Notes: a model not told the origin generated them from the sequence alone. Positions 51,430 through 61,268 are shown, numbered from the stretch's first letter. The stretch is 64,000 nt of DNA from [Flexibacter] sp. ATCC 35208 (GCF_001975825.1 NZ_MTKN01000001.1:339016-403015), one strand, 5' to 3'. Numbers and translations: made by a program.

Positions 51430-53331
51430 ATGATTAATCTAGTTTGGCTGGTACCATTATTACCACTATTAGGATTTCTGGTGAATGGATTGGGAAGAAG
51501 ATACCTCTCCAAATCACTGGCAGGTATCGTTGGGAGCGGGTCTATACTGGCGGCTTTTGTGATTAGTTTGCTGATGTTCCTGGAAGTACGTACCCCGGGT
51601 TTTCAGGCGGTAACCGTACAATTGTTTGATTTCATTTCTGCAGGCAGCCTGCATATTCCATTTGCCTTTCAGGTAGATCAGTTGAGTTCACTGTTTCTCC
51701 TGATCATCACAGGCGTAGGCTCTCTCATTCATATTTACTCTACTTCTTACATGCACGATGAGACCAGCGAAGGGTTTGCGCGTTATTTCGCTTACCTGAA
51801 CCTGTTCGTGTTCTCTATGTTGATCCTTGTATTAGGTGCCAACTACGTGATGATGTTCATAGGCTGGGAAGGTGTAGGACTTTGTTCTTACCTCCTGATC
51901 GGCTTCTGGTATAAGAATACTAACTACAACAACGCTGCCAAGAAGGCTTTTGTCATGAACCGCATCGGTGACCTCGGGTTTCTGCTGGGTATGTTCCTGA
52001 TGATCGTTCACTTTGGTAGTGTAAATTATTCTGAAGTACTCCCACAGATTGCGGGTGTAGCAAAGGGTGATGGTACCCTCGCTGCAATTGCGATCCTCTT
52101 CTTTGTAGGTGCGATGGGTAAATCAGCACAGGTACCTTTGTACACCTGGTTGCCTGATGCGATGGCGGGTCCAACCCCGGTATCTGCCCTGATCCATGCT
52201 GCAACGATGGTGACAGCAGGTATCTATATGATTGCACGCAGCAACATTCTTTATACACTTGCTCCATGTGTGCAGCACGTAGTAGCTATCATCGGCCTGG
52301 TTACAGCGGTGCTGGCGGCTTCTATTGCACTGAAGCAGGATGATATCAAGAAAGTACTGGCTTACTCTACTGTATCTCAGTTAGGTTATATGTTCCTCGC
52401 TCTTGGTGTAGGCGCTTATACTACTGCGGTATTCCACGTAATGACACACGCATTCTTCAAGGCGCTGTTGTTCCTGGGTTCAGGTTCTGTGATTCACGCA
52501 ATGGGTGGTGAGCAGGACATTCGTAAGATGGGTGGTTTGAAAAAATACATGCCTGTTACGAATGCCACTTTCCTGATCGGTTGTCTGGCTATTTCAGGTA
52601 TCCCTGGTTTGTCCGGCTTCTTCTCAAAAGATGAAATTTTATCCCACACCTTTGCTGCCAACAAACTGCTGTATGTAGTAGGCTTGCTGACAGCATTGAT
52701 GACGGCGTTCTATATGTTCCGATTGTACTACATCACATTCTGTGGTAAGTTCCGCGGTACACACGAACAGGAGCATCACCTGCACGAAAGTCCGGGGGCA
52801 ATGACGTTCCCGCTGATTGTATTGGCTATCCTGTCTGTGATTGGTGGTTATGTAGGTTTACCAGCAGTATTTGGTGCACCTAACCTGTTAGAACATTACC
52901 TGCATCCTATCTTCGCTGCATCTGTAGAAAAGGTAGAACTGCATGAGTTGGCACACAGCACTGAATGGTTGCTGATGGCGCTGAGCTCTGTGCTGGTAAT
53001 CATCACTATTTTCCTGGCGCGCAACTGGTACCGCAACTTCACCGACAATGGTGAGCCACGCACTGGTATTGCGAAAGTACTGGAGAACAAATGGTATGTA
53101 GACGAGATTTACGATGCTATCATAGTAAAGCCCTTGGGTATGCTGAGCCGTTTCTTTGAAGAAGCGATTGAGCGTTCAGGTATTGACAGGTTAGTGAACG
53201 GTGTAGGCCGTGGTGTTCAGTGGAGTAGTCAACAGGTAAGGTTGCTTCAGAGCGGGCAGGTAGGTTTTTACATATTTGCCATGGTTATAGGGATGGTATT
53301 ATTATTTGTAATCGGGTTCCTGGTTCGATAA
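51430..53331 (+). CDS. nuoL: NADH-quinone oxidoreductase subunit L
   Basis: The largest antiporter-like proton-pumping subunit, 633 residues. Signatures are FIGWEGVGLCSYLLIGFWY (about 139-157), GKSAQVPLYTWLPDAMAGPTPVSALIHAATMV across about 228-259 and DDIKKVLAYSTVSQLGYM. The C-terminal region contains the lateral amphipathic helix typical of NuoL. It begins 46 bp after nuoK. Confidence 0.96.
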   Translation: MINLVWLVPLLPLLGFLVNGLGRRYLSKSLAGIVGSGSILAAFVISLLMFLEVRTPGFQAVTVQLFDFISAGSLHIPFAFQVDQLSSLFLLIITGVGSLIHIYSTSYMHDETSEGFARYFAYLNLFVFSMLILVLGANYVMMFIGWEGVGLCSYLLIGFWYKNTNYNNAAKKAFVMNRIGDLGFLLGMFLMIVHFGSVNYSEVLPQIAGVAKGDGTLAAIAILFFVGAMGKSAQVPLYTWLPDAMAGPTPVSALIHAATMVTAGIYMIARSNILYTLAPCVQHVVAIIGLVTAVLAASIALKQDDIKKVLAYSTVSQLGYMFLALGVGAYTTAVFHVMTHAFFKALLFLGSGSVIHAMGGEQDIRKMGGLKKYMPVTNATFLIGCLAISGIPGLSGFFSKDEILSHTFAANKLLYVVGLLTALMTAFYMFRLYYITFCGKFRGTHEQEHHLHESPGAMTFPLIVLAILSVIGGYVGLPAVFGAPNLLEHYLHPIFAASVEKVELHELAHSTEWLLMALSSVLVIITIFLARNWYRNFTDNGEPRTGIAKVLENKWYVDEIYDAIIVKPLGMLSRFFEEAIERSGIDRLVNGVGRGVQWSSQQVRLLQSGQVGFYIFAMVIGMVLLFVIGFLVR

Positions 53332-53376
53332 TATTACCTGCATCATCATTCAAAAAGGACAAGTTTAGATAAAATT

Positions 53377-54813
53377 ATGTTGACAGTATTACTCATTTTG
53401 ATTCCTTTGGTGGCGGGCCTTCTTACGTTTGGCCTGAAGGGATCAGGCCCTAAGACGGTGGGTTTGATATCATCTCTGGCATCGCTGGCAGTCACTATTG
53501 CTGCGCTGTTTCAGTTCAGGTCTGCACCTGAAAGCCTCAGCCACAGCTGCAACTGGATACCACAACTGGGCGCTACGTTTAGTGTAGGATTGGATGGTAT
53601 GGGCATGATGCTTAGCCTGCTCACTTCTATTTCATTTGTACTGATCTTTATTGTTATCAATAAAAGGGAGTATGACCGTGCTAACAGCTTCTATGCACTG
53701 ATGCTGTTATCGCAGGCAGGTCTCATGGGCGTATTTACTGCCTATGATGCTATGTTGTTCTACTTCTTCTGGGAACTGGCGCTGATTCCTGTATACTTCC
53801 TCTGCTCACTGTGGGGAGGCGAAAAGAGGATCCCGGTTACCTTCAAGTTCTTTGTGTACACTTTTGCTGGTTCCCTGCTCATGCTGATCGGTATTATCTA
53901 TATCTATCTGCAAACGCCGGATCACTCCTTTAGTTATGCAAGTTTCACAACAGCGGCTTTGCCTAAAGAGACACAGTCCTGGCTGTTCTGGTTGTTCTTT
54001 GTAGCTTTTGCTATCAAGATGCCGATCTTCCCTTTCCATACATGGCAGCCGGATACTTACGAGCAATCGCCAACTCCTGTTACAATGGTACTGTCAGGTA
54101 TCATGGTAAAAATGGGTTTGTTCGGTGTGATTCGCTGGTTACTGCCGGTATTACCACAAGGTGCTTATGTATGGTCTGATGTTGCGATTGTATTATCTAT
54201 CATCGGTATTGTATATGCTTCCTGCATCGCCATTGTTCAATCTGATTTCAAACGTCTGATCGCTTATTCATCTATCGCCCACATCGGGTTGATGAGTGCT
54301 GCGATCTTCGCGAATAACGAGCAGAGTTTACAGGGTGTGCTGGTACAGTTCTTTAACCATGGTATTAACATCATCGGTTTGTGGATCATCGTTGAGATTA
54401 TCCAGGATCGTTTGAAAGTGAAGTCACTGAATGAGCTGGGCGGTATTGCTGCTTATGCACCACGCATGGCTACCTTCCTGGTGATTATCAGTTTTGCAAA
54501 TATTGCATTGCCACTGACCAATGGTTTCATCGGGGAGTTCCTGATGTTCAGCGGTCTCTATCAATATAATCCATGGTTCATGGCAGTAGCTGGTCTGGGA
54601 GTGATCCTGGGTGCAGTGTACACACTGAACATGGTACAGAAAGTGATCTTTGGCCAGCCTAACCAGCTGACGGAAACTACTACAGATCTGCGTGGTAATG
54701 AAATGCTGGCGTTGAGTGTGATAGTGGTGATCATCCTGGTACTGGGCGTATATCCAAAGCCTATGCTGGAGTTGGTTCAGAGCACTACTGAATTGGTTAA
54801 TAAGGTTTATTAA
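53377..54813 (+). CDS. nuoM: NADH-quinone oxidoreductase subunit M
   Basis: A 478-residue antiporter-like proton-pumping subunit. The pumping Glu is in FFWELALIPVYFLCSLWGG and the channel Lys is in FAIKMPIFPFHTWQPDTYEQSPTPVTMVL. DFKRLIAYSSIAHIGLM is the mid-membrane signature. It lies 45 bp after nuoL. Confidence 0.95.
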   Translation: MLTVLLILIPLVAGLLTFGLKGSGPKTVGLISSLASLAVTIAALFQFRSAPESLSHSCNWIPQLGATFSVGLDGMGMMLSLLTSISFVLIFIVINKREYDRANSFYALMLLSQAGLMGVFTAYDAMLFYFFWELALIPVYFLCSLWGGEKRIPVTFKFFVYTFAGSLLMLIGIIYIYLQTPDHSFSYASFTTAALPKETQSWLFWLFFVAFAIKMPIFPFHTWQPDTYEQSPTPVTMVLSGIMVKMGLFGVIRWLLPVLPQGAYVWSDVAIVLSIIGIVYASCIAIVQSDFKRLIAYSSIAHIGLMSAAIFANNEQSLQGVLVQFFNHGINIIGLWIIVEIIQDRLKVKSLNELGGIAAYAPRMATFLVIISFANIALPLTNGFIGEFLMFSGLYQYNPWFMAVAGLGVILGAVYTLNMVQKVIFGQPNQLTETTTDLRGNEMLALSVIVVIILVLGVYPKPMLELVQSTTELVNKVY

Positions 54814-54840
54814 AAAGTTGTTCTTTCGTAACACAGGAAT

Positions 54841-56211
54841 ATGAATGCATTAATATCTACTGCTTTATCGGGCGTTTTGATGATGTTTGCGGGGCTTTTC
54901 GTGAAAAATAAGCAGTCCATTAAATTTGTTGCCATCGTGGCGTTGCTGATTTGCTTTGCAGCGAACCTGGCGGAATTGTGCACATTACAGGGGGGGAGCC
55001 GCACTCTGTATGGTATGATCACTGTGAGCAGTTTCAGTGTATTGTTCAATGCGGTAGCTTTTGGAGCTACGTTATTGTACTTTATGCTGTCAGGCAGTGC
55101 TTTTGAGAAAGTAGGGGAACATGTGTCTGATTACTTTGCGCTGGTATTTTTCATACTGTCGGGTATTACGCTGGCGTCTTCGTTCAGCAGTTTATTAATG
55201 CTTTTCCTGGCGATAGAAATCATTTCTATTCCTCAGTACATCCTGGCTGGTAGTGATAAAAAGAGTCCTAAGAGTAGTGAAGCTTCGCTGAAATATTTCC
55301 TGATGGGTTCTTTCTCTACAGGTATTTTGCTGATGGGTATTACACTGATTTATGGTGCATCTGGTTCATTTTTGATCAGTGAGCTGGGGTTGGGAGATGG
55401 TGCGGCTAGTCCGCTTGCATTGTGTGGTGTGATACTGATTGCATTTGCATTGTCATTCAAAGTTTCTGCAGCGCCTTTCCACTTCTGGACACCGGATGTG
55501 TATGATGGAGCGCCTTCAGTATTTACATCTTTCATGGCCACTGTGGTGAAGGCGGGTAGCTTTATTGCATTTATCCGTTTGTTCCATGGTGCGTTTACAG
55601 GCACGATCAGTAAAGACTGGCAGTTGCTGCTGGCACTGGTGACGGCTGCTACGCTGATCATTGGTAACTTTACAGCGGTATTCCAGCAGAGTGTAAAACG
55701 TATGCTGGCGTATTCAAGTATTGCGCAGGCAGGTTTTATGCTGCTGTCAGTGATTTCGTTCAGTGATTTTGCTGTGAAAGGTATTATCCTGTATGCAGCA
55801 GCTTACTCTGTAGCTACAATCGGCATCTTTGCAGTGTTGATTAAAATGAAGGATTATACTTTCGATGGTTTTAACGGATTGGCAAAGAAGGAGCCTTTGG
55901 TGGCTGCGGTAACTACGATCTGTTTGTTATCATTGGCAGGTATTCCGCTGACGGCAGGTTTCTTTGCGAAATATTATGTGTTGACAGCGGCAGTTCAGGA
56001 AGGTAATCTTTTCTGGCTGGTGATAATAGCGGTAATATGTGCTGCGATCAGTGTGTATTATTACTTCAGGGTGATCATGGCGATGTATTTTAAATCTGGT
56101 GAGCCAGGTGTTGAGGAGATGAGTGGCAGATTTAAGTTTTTGCTGGTAGTGACAGCTGCGATAGTGATACTGTTGGGAGTGTTCCCTGGGTTACTGTTAC
56201 AATTCGTATAA
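54841..56211 (+). CDS. nuoN: NADH-quinone oxidoreductase subunit N
   Basis: A 456-residue antiporter-like subunit, last gene of the operon. The pumping Glu is in MLFLAIEIISIPQYIL, and FKVSAAPFHFWTPDVYDGAPSVFTSF and SVKRMLAYSSIAQAGFM are the conserved membrane segments. The stop is followed by a strong terminator that works in both directions. Confidence 0.95.
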   Translation: MNALISTALSGVLMMFAGLFVKNKQSIKFVAIVALLICFAANLAELCTLQGGSRTLYGMITVSSFSVLFNAVAFGATLLYFMLSGSAFEKVGEHVSDYFALVFFILSGITLASSFSSLLMLFLAIEIISIPQYILAGSDKKSPKSSEASLKYFLMGSFSTGILLMGITLIYGASGSFLISELGLGDGAASPLALCGVILIAFALSFKVSAAPFHFWTPDVYDGAPSVFTSFMATVVKAGSFIAFIRLFHGAFTGTISKDWQLLLALVTAATLIIGNFTAVFQQSVKRMLAYSSIAQAGFMLLSVISFSDFAVKGIILYAAAYSVATIGIFAVLIKMKDYTFDGFNGLAKKEPLVAAVTTICLLSLAGIPLTAGFFAKYYVLTAAVQEGNLFWLVIIAVICAAISVYYYFRVIMAMYFKSGEPGVEEMSGRFKFLLVVTAAIVILLGVFPGLLLQFV

Positions 56212-56231
56212 TAGGATTCAAACTTAAATAG

Positions 56232-56260
56232 AAAATGCCGGCTACATGCCGGCATTTTTG
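56232..56260. terminator. Bidirectional terminator after nuoN and the NahK-like gene
   Basis: AATGCCGGC and GCCGGCATT form a perfect 9-bp stem with loop TACAT. Five T follow on the plus strand and four on the minus strand. It closes the nuo operon and the oppositely oriented kinase gene. Confidence 0.9.
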
Positions 56261-56280
56261 TTTTTAAATGGTGCTGCTTT

Positions 56281-57345
56281 TCAAACGACGCGATCTGGTG
56301 TAGTGATCGCTTTAAAAAAGGTGCTTTCCTGCTCGCTGATACGATCTAATAAAGCCAGCTGATTGCCTGCTCTTACATAGTTGTGTTGTTCGTATTTAGC
56401 GCCGTAGTAAATATCATTATTTAAATAATCTGCTAAGAAACGAATGGCTTGCATGTAGACCATGAATTGTCCTGCGTATACCAGGTGATGGATTTCATCA
56501 GGACTTAATTCTTCTTTCAATTCGCTCAGGTAACCACTCACAATTGCCTTAAAGAAGGATTCCCGGGCCTTTACCTTACTGAAGTCTTTTTCCTCCTCAT
56601 TTGCCGGTGATAAATACGTTCTCATCATATCGCCGAAGTCACTGATGAAGTATCCGGGCATTACGGTGTCTAAGTCGATTACACAGATGCCATTGCCACT
56701 ATTATCGAAGAGTACATTGTTGATTTTCGTATCATGGTGCATGACCCTGATTTTGAATGCAGGATTCTGCTTGATGGCTTCGAAGGTATCGGTGAGATAC
56801 GCGTATTGCCTGATTCTGAATATTAATTCTTCTGATGCGGCTATCCGTTCTTTGTTGCCATTTTTCAACGCATCCTCAAATTGTTGATATCTGAGGGTGA
56901 GGTTGTGGAAATCAGGTAAACTATAGCCGATCTTCTTTGTGTCTATATCAGATAATAAGCGGGTGAATCTTCCAAACTGTTTTGCGGCTTCGTAGGCCAG
57001 TTGTTCATCGTCTACAACGTCGTAACTGCGGGAGTCGGTTACGAAGGGTTGCAGGCGGAAGTATTCACCGTTTTCGGTTATTACCAGTCCCTGATCATCT
57101 GTTGTATTCACGGGTTGTACAAAGAAGTATTCCGGTGAATGTTGGTGCAGGTATTGGCCGATGTAGCGGATATTGTTTGCGATCACCTTTGGTTGTTTGA
57201 AGACCTGGTGGTTGATGCGTTGTAAGATGTAAGACTTATCGCCGTGGATGACTTTCCAGGTAGTGTTGATAAGTCCGCTGCCAAAAGGCTGGATAGTACA
57301 TTCATCTGCCACTATTCCGTAAGCTGCCAGTATCGAAGCCTGCAT
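56281..57345 (-). CDS. APH-fold sugar kinase, NahK (N-acetylhexosamine 1-kinase)-like
   Basis: A 354-residue phosphotransferase with the aminoglycoside-kinase fold. The glycine loop region is FGSGLINTTWKV (21-32). YILQRINHQVFKQP (39-52) is the NahK-like segment. The catalytic loop MHHDTKINN has Asp204, and VIDLDTVMPG (221-230) supplies the metal-binding Asp. NahK enzymes phosphorylate GlcNAc or GalNAc at C1; the exact sugar here is inference. ATG 57345 begins at the conserved MQASILAAYG; the ORF runs 39 codons further upstream but that part looks non-coding. It lies 164 bp after the LacI regulator on the same strand, so it may be a regulated target. Confidence 0.75.
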   Translation of the reverse strand: MQASILAAYGIVADECTIQPFGSGLINTTWKVIHGDKSYILQRINHQVFKQPKVIANNIRYIGQYLHQHSPEYFFVQPVNTTDDQGLVITENGEYFRLQPFVTDSRSYDVVDDEQLAYEAAKQFGRFTRLLSDIDTKKIGYSLPDFHNLTLRYQQFEDALKNGNKERIAASEELIFRIRQYAYLTDTFEAIKQNPAFKIRVMHHDTKINNVLFDNSGNGICVIDLDTVMPGYFISDFGDMMRTYLSPANEEEKDFSKVKARESFFKAIVSGYLSELKEELSPDEIHHLVYAGQFMVYMQAIRFLADYLNNDIYYGAKYEQHNYVRAGNQLALLDRISEQESTFFKAITTPDRVV

Positions 57346-57509
57346 GATTTTTTGATTGATAATTTCAAACTTAAGGGAAAGATTGATAGAAAGATTGCGC
57401 AAACGGTTGCGTGAATTTTTACCTGAATGGTCGTATAACCTTATGGCTTTTACCTTCGGCAAAAGCCGTGGGGTTTTGGGTGGGCCTGTGGCCGGCTGGG
57501 TATGGAAAT

Positions 57510-58511
57510 TTATCTCACTATGAGCCGGGAATCGATGACGATGTGGTGATATTGTTGTTGTTCCTTATTGTTTAATAAAGTGAGCAATATTTCCGTCGCC
57601 TTAAATCCCTGCTCATAAGGATACTGCTCTACAGAAGCAATCGGTGGAAACGCCATATAACTGCTCAAAGGTAGATTTGCATAACTCACAAACGTAAGGT
57701 CTTTATTCACTTTTATTCCCTGCTCCAATGCATATTGCACTGCATCCTGGGCCACATAATCATTGAAGGTAACAATCGCTGTTACTTTCCTTTTATTTGA
57801 TAAAAGCTGCTGCATGGCAGCACGTGTTCCTTCTTTTGTGAGATCGGAATGTACGGTGAGGCTTGCATCGAATTTTAATCTTTTTTTCTGCAATGCCTGT
57901 TTAAATCCTGCTTCACGTTGGGGGGTAGCTACCAGTTGTTCCGGGCCATTGATCATCCCAATCACACGATGTCCTTTTTCCAGTAAAAGAGAGACTGCCT
58001 GGAGGGTGCCTGATTCCATATTACAGGCTACATAATGAATGTCTTTTTTGTCTGGAATACGATCGAAAAAAACCACCGGTATATTGAACTTTTCCAGTGC
58101 TTCAAAATGTGCATAATCCCCGGTATTTTTCGCCAGCGAAACTATCAGTCCATCTACCCGGTGATTCTTCATAATTTCCACAATCTTTTTCTCTCTGGCA
58201 GCATCATCATGCGACTGCCCCAACAGCACCATGTAGTTATGTTGATTCGCAGCATCTTCAATCCCACTAATGGCCGCAGAGAAAAACGCCTCTGATAGTT
58301 CGGGTAACACAATCCCTATTGTAAAGGTCTTTTTCTGCTGAAAATGAATGGCAGTCTGATTCGGTTCGTAATTGAGTGCCCGTGCCAGCTCCTGTACCTT
58401 CATCCGGGTACGCAACCCGATACTGGGATGGTCATGCAAAGCCCTTGAAACGGTGGACTTTGCCAGGTGCAGTTTTTCTGCTATTTCTTTTATAGTAGGA
58501 GGGTTCGCCAT
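57510..58511 (-). CDS. LacI-family transcriptional regulator
   Basis: A 333-residue sugar-responsive repressor. The helix-turn-helix is TIKEIAEKLHLAKSTVSRAL (6-25), with hinge helix around 50-58, followed by a periplasmic-binding-protein-like effector domain (from about 60, FTIGIVLPELSEAFF, DGLIVSLAKNT, SYANLPLSSYMAFPPIASVEQ in separate parts). The NahK-like kinase gene follows on the same strand. The opposite neighbour, an ABC-type permease, starts only 47 bp from its start, so both 5' ends share one short control region. The effector is unknown. Confidence 0.93.
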   Translation of the reverse strand: MANPPTIKEIAEKLHLAKSTVSRALHDHPSIGLRTRMKVQELARALNYEPNQTAIHFQQKKTFTIGIVLPELSEAFFSAAISGIEDAANQHNYMVLLGQSHDDAAREKKIVEIMKNHRVDGLIVSLAKNTGDYAHFEALEKFNIPVVFFDRIPDKKDIHYVACNMESGTLQAVSLLLEKGHRVIGMINGPEQLVATPQREAGFKQALQKKRLKFDASLTVHSDLTKEGTRAAMQQLLSNKRKVTAIVTFNDYVAQDAVQYALEQGIKVNKDLTFVSYANLPLSSYMAFPPIASVEQYPYEQGFKATEILLTLLNNKEQQQYHHIVIDSRLIVR

Positions 58512-58558
58512 TTATATAATAAAAATAGCGGAAAAATGTTTTTCGTTATCTTTAAATC

Positions 58559-59833
58559 ATGCAATTCCGTGACATTTTTTCCCTCGCCTACCGTTCTGTC
58601 AGCGCGAATAGATTACGCGCAGGGCTTACTATTTCCATCATCGCATTTGGAATTATGGCCCTGGTGGGCATTCTGACTGCTACAGAAAGCATGAAGAACA
58701 GTATCTACTCCAACTTTGCCAGTATGGGGGCAAACAGTTTCTCTATTCAGAACAGGGCATTGCGTATTTTCATGGGTGGAGGTCCGGATGCAAAGAAGAG
58801 TGACAAGAAGAAAAAGAAGGTAAAAACATCGAATAGCAATATCCCCATTACATGGGAGGAAGCGAAGGATTTCAAGCGGCGTTTTTCATTCCCCTCCACT
58901 GTGAGCGTATCTGTTACAGCCAGTGGTGCAGCCACCATTTACAAGGGAGAAAGCAAGACCAATCCAAATGTACAGGTATTAGGCGGAGATGAAAATTACC
59001 TGGAGTTTTCCAATTATAAATTGAAAGAGGGCAGAAACTTTAATCAATTAGATATGGAAACCGGGCGGAATGTCGCTATATTGGGAACCGATGTTGCAAA
59101 GAAATTGTATGGAGATGGAATGAAAAACGTGATTAACAGCAATATCCGTGTGGGAGATGTACGTTACAGGGTGATAGGATTGCTGGAACCAAAAGGGAAC
59201 AGTGGTTTTATGAGTGCTGACAAAGTAGTGATTACCACTGTGACGAACACAAGAAGAGTATATGGAGGTAACACGATGACCTATAATATAGGCGTGTCAG
59301 TGAAAGATATCAACCGAATGGATGCCGCTGTGGGAGAGGCTACCGGCTTATTCCGCATAGTGAGGCACCTGCATCTGAATGAAGAAGAGAACTTTTATAT
59401 CAGCAAGAGTGACAGTATAGGTGAAATGTTGTTTAACAGCCTTGGCTTTGTGGCCATTGCCGCTGCTATCATAGGGATCATTACCCTGTTCGGTTCTGCG
59501 ATTGGATTGACGAATATTATGCTGGTATCTGTTGCAGAGCGTACACGTGAGATTGGTGTGAACAAAGCACTGGGTGCTACGCGACAGGTGATTCGCAGGC
59601 AGTTTGTATATGAGTCAATCATCATCAGTGTACTGGGAGGCGCCTTAGGGGTGTTGCTGGGTATGCTGGTAGGCAACGTGGTATCATTGCTATTGCATAC
59701 AAGTTTTGTGATACCCTGGTTCTGGATCTTTATGGGTATCAGCCTGTGTGCCGGCGTTGGTTTGATGGCAGGCATATTCCCTGCTATCAAGGCTTCTAAA
59801 CTCGACCCTATTATTGCACTCCGATATGAATAA
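58559..59833 (+). CDS. MacB/FtsX-family ABC transporter permease without adjacent ATPase
   Basis: A 424-residue membrane protein with a MacB-type layout: an N-terminal transmembrane helix (about 20-42), a periplasmic domain (about 45-285) and three helices at the C-terminus with the FtsX core VAERTREIGVNKALGAT (about 322-338). The periplasmic part has a Lys-rich stretch KKSDKKKKKVKT (about 78-89). Such permeases form export or lipoprotein-release machines with an ATPase, but no ATPase gene is adjacent. A TATCTTTA box (58547-58554) lies 4 nt before the ATG. Confidence 0.85.
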   Translation: MQFRDIFSLAYRSVSANRLRAGLTISIIAFGIMALVGILTATESMKNSIYSNFASMGANSFSIQNRALRIFMGGGPDAKKSDKKKKKVKTSNSNIPITWEEAKDFKRRFSFPSTVSVSVTASGAATIYKGESKTNPNVQVLGGDENYLEFSNYKLKEGRNFNQLDMETGRNVAILGTDVAKKLYGDGMKNVINSNIRVGDVRYRVIGLLEPKGNSGFMSADKVVITTVTNTRRVYGGNTMTYNIGVSVKDINRMDAAVGEATGLFRIVRHLHLNEEENFYISKSDSIGEMLFNSLGFVAIAAAIIGIITLFGSAIGLTNIMLVSVAERTREIGVNKALGATRQVIRRQFVYESIIISVLGGALGVLLGMLVGNVVSLLLHTSFVIPWFWIFMGISLCAGVGLMAGIFPAIKASKLDPIIALRYE

Positions 59834-59846
59834 CCAGATAATTTTA
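59813..59846 (+). promoter_or_regulatory. Candidate promoter of the gntP-like gene group
   Basis: ATTG (59813-59816) and TAATTTTA (59839-59846, one mismatch to TAnnTTTG) are 22 nt apart; the start codon is 25 nt downstream. It overlaps the end of the permease gene. Tentative. Confidence 0.35.
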
Positions 59847-59870
59847 GTCGCCAACATCTAAAGAATTTCG

Positions 59871-61181
59871 ATGGCTTTAATCATTGTACTATTGTCAATC
59901 CTGCTACTGGTATTGCTGGTAGCGGGGTTAAGGCTCAACACATTCATTGCTTTCCTGGTCGTGTGTCTGTTCATGGGTTTAGCCCTGAGGATGGATATCA
60001 ATACAATCACACAATCTATTACTACCGGCATTGGCAAGACCCTGGGCGGGTTGGTCACCATCATTGTATTTGGCAGTATGCTGGGTAAACTGGTGGCGGA
60101 AAGTGGCGCTGCGCAAAGAATTGCGAATGGATTAATGCACCTGTTCGGACAAAAGTATATTCAATGGTCTTTGATGCTGACGGGGTTCATTGTAGGGATT
60201 CCCTTGTTTTATAATATTGGTTTTGTGCTGATGGTGCCGCTGATCTTTACGGTGGCAGCGCGTACAAAACTGCCTGCGGTATATTTGGGAATACCTATGC
60301 TGGCATCGTTGTCAGTAACACATGGTTACCTGCCTCCGCATCCCTCGCCTACTGCACTGGTGGGTGCTTTTGGCGCGAATATGGGCATGACGCTCATGTA
60401 TGGACTGATCGTGGCTATTCCTGCTATTATTGCGGCAGGACCCATCTTTAGTCGCTTTTTAAAAGGGTATAAACAGGAGCCTGCTGCGCTGTTTCATATA
60501 GCACCTATTCCGGATGAGCAATTGCCGGGTATGGCAGAGAGTTTATTTGCAGCATTGCTGCCGGTGATTTTGCTGGCAGGAACAACGATTATAAAGTTAG
60601 TTGGGCACGGTGTATGGGTGAAAATTGCTGATTGGTTAGGTGATCCGATTATTGTGATGCTGATCGCTGTATTGAATGGTATTTATCTGTTAGGATTGAA
60701 GAGAGGATTGACCATGAAGGCGGTGATGAAATCACTGGATGAATCTATTAAGGATGTGTCTCCTATTATCCTCATCATTGGTGGTTCTGGCGCATTGACG
60801 CAAATGCTGCTGGATAGCAAGGTGAGCGATATTATTGCGCAGGGGATGATGAGTACACATATGAATCCTTTGCTGCTGGCGTGGAGTCTGGCAGCGTTGG
60901 TAAGAGTCGCAGTAGGGTCTGCTACGATTGCAGGATTAACCACAGCAGCCATGTTAGGACCTTTAGTAGGCACATTAGGTGTGAATCCATGTTTGATGGT
61001 ATTAGCTACCGGAGCCGGCAGTCTCATGTTTAGTCATGTGAACGATGGCGGCTTTTGGTTGTTTAAAGAGTATTTTAATTTATCAGTAAAGGATACCTTT
61101 AAGACCTGGTCTGTGATGGAGACGATTGTGAGTGTGGTGGGGTTAATAGGTTGTTTGATATTGAGTGTATTTGTACATTAA
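59871..61181 (+). CDS. GntP-family permease (gluconate or D-amino-acid type)
   Basis: A 436-residue inner-membrane transporter with about twelve helices. It matches the GntP family (LIIVLLSILLLVLLVAGLRLN at the start, SGAAQRIANGLMHLFGQKYIQ, HGYLPPHPSPTALVGAFGANMG in separate parts), and ends FSHVNDGGFWLFKEYFNL. The family includes gluconate carriers and DsdX, a D-serine carrier, so the name alone does not decide the substrate. The neighbours (RidA-like, HxC PLP enzyme, M19 dipeptidase) favour a D-amino acid. The RidA-like ATG is 88 bp downstream. Confidence 0.85.
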   Translation: MALIIVLLSILLLVLLVAGLRLNTFIAFLVVCLFMGLALRMDINTITQSITTGIGKTLGGLVTIIVFGSMLGKLVAESGAAQRIANGLMHLFGQKYIQWSLMLTGFIVGIPLFYNIGFVLMVPLIFTVAARTKLPAVYLGIPMLASLSVTHGYLPPHPSPTALVGAFGANMGMTLMYGLIVAIPAIIAAGPIFSRFLKGYKQEPAALFHIAPIPDEQLPGMAESLFAALLPVILLAGTTIIKLVGHGVWVKIADWLGDPIIVMLIAVLNGIYLLGLKRGLTMKAVMKSLDESIKDVSPIILIIGGSGALTQMLLDSKVSDIIAQGMMSTHMNPLLLAWSLAALVRVAVGSATIAGLTTAAMLGPLVGTLGVNPCLMVLATGAGSLMFSHVNDGGFWLFKEYFNLSVKDTFKTWSVMETIVSVVGLIGCLILSVFVH

Positions 61182-61268
61182 TAAAGGCTTGCTTTGCAGG
61201 CACCAGAGCACCTTGCGGGGGCTGAACAGGAAACCGGATTTAATAAATTTAGTAATATTTCAGTGACT

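Noticed and set aside
57346..57462. N-terminal extension of the NahK-like kinase
   Set aside because: The residues are non-conserved and Lys/Asn/Ile-rich; the ATG at 57345 fits the family start.
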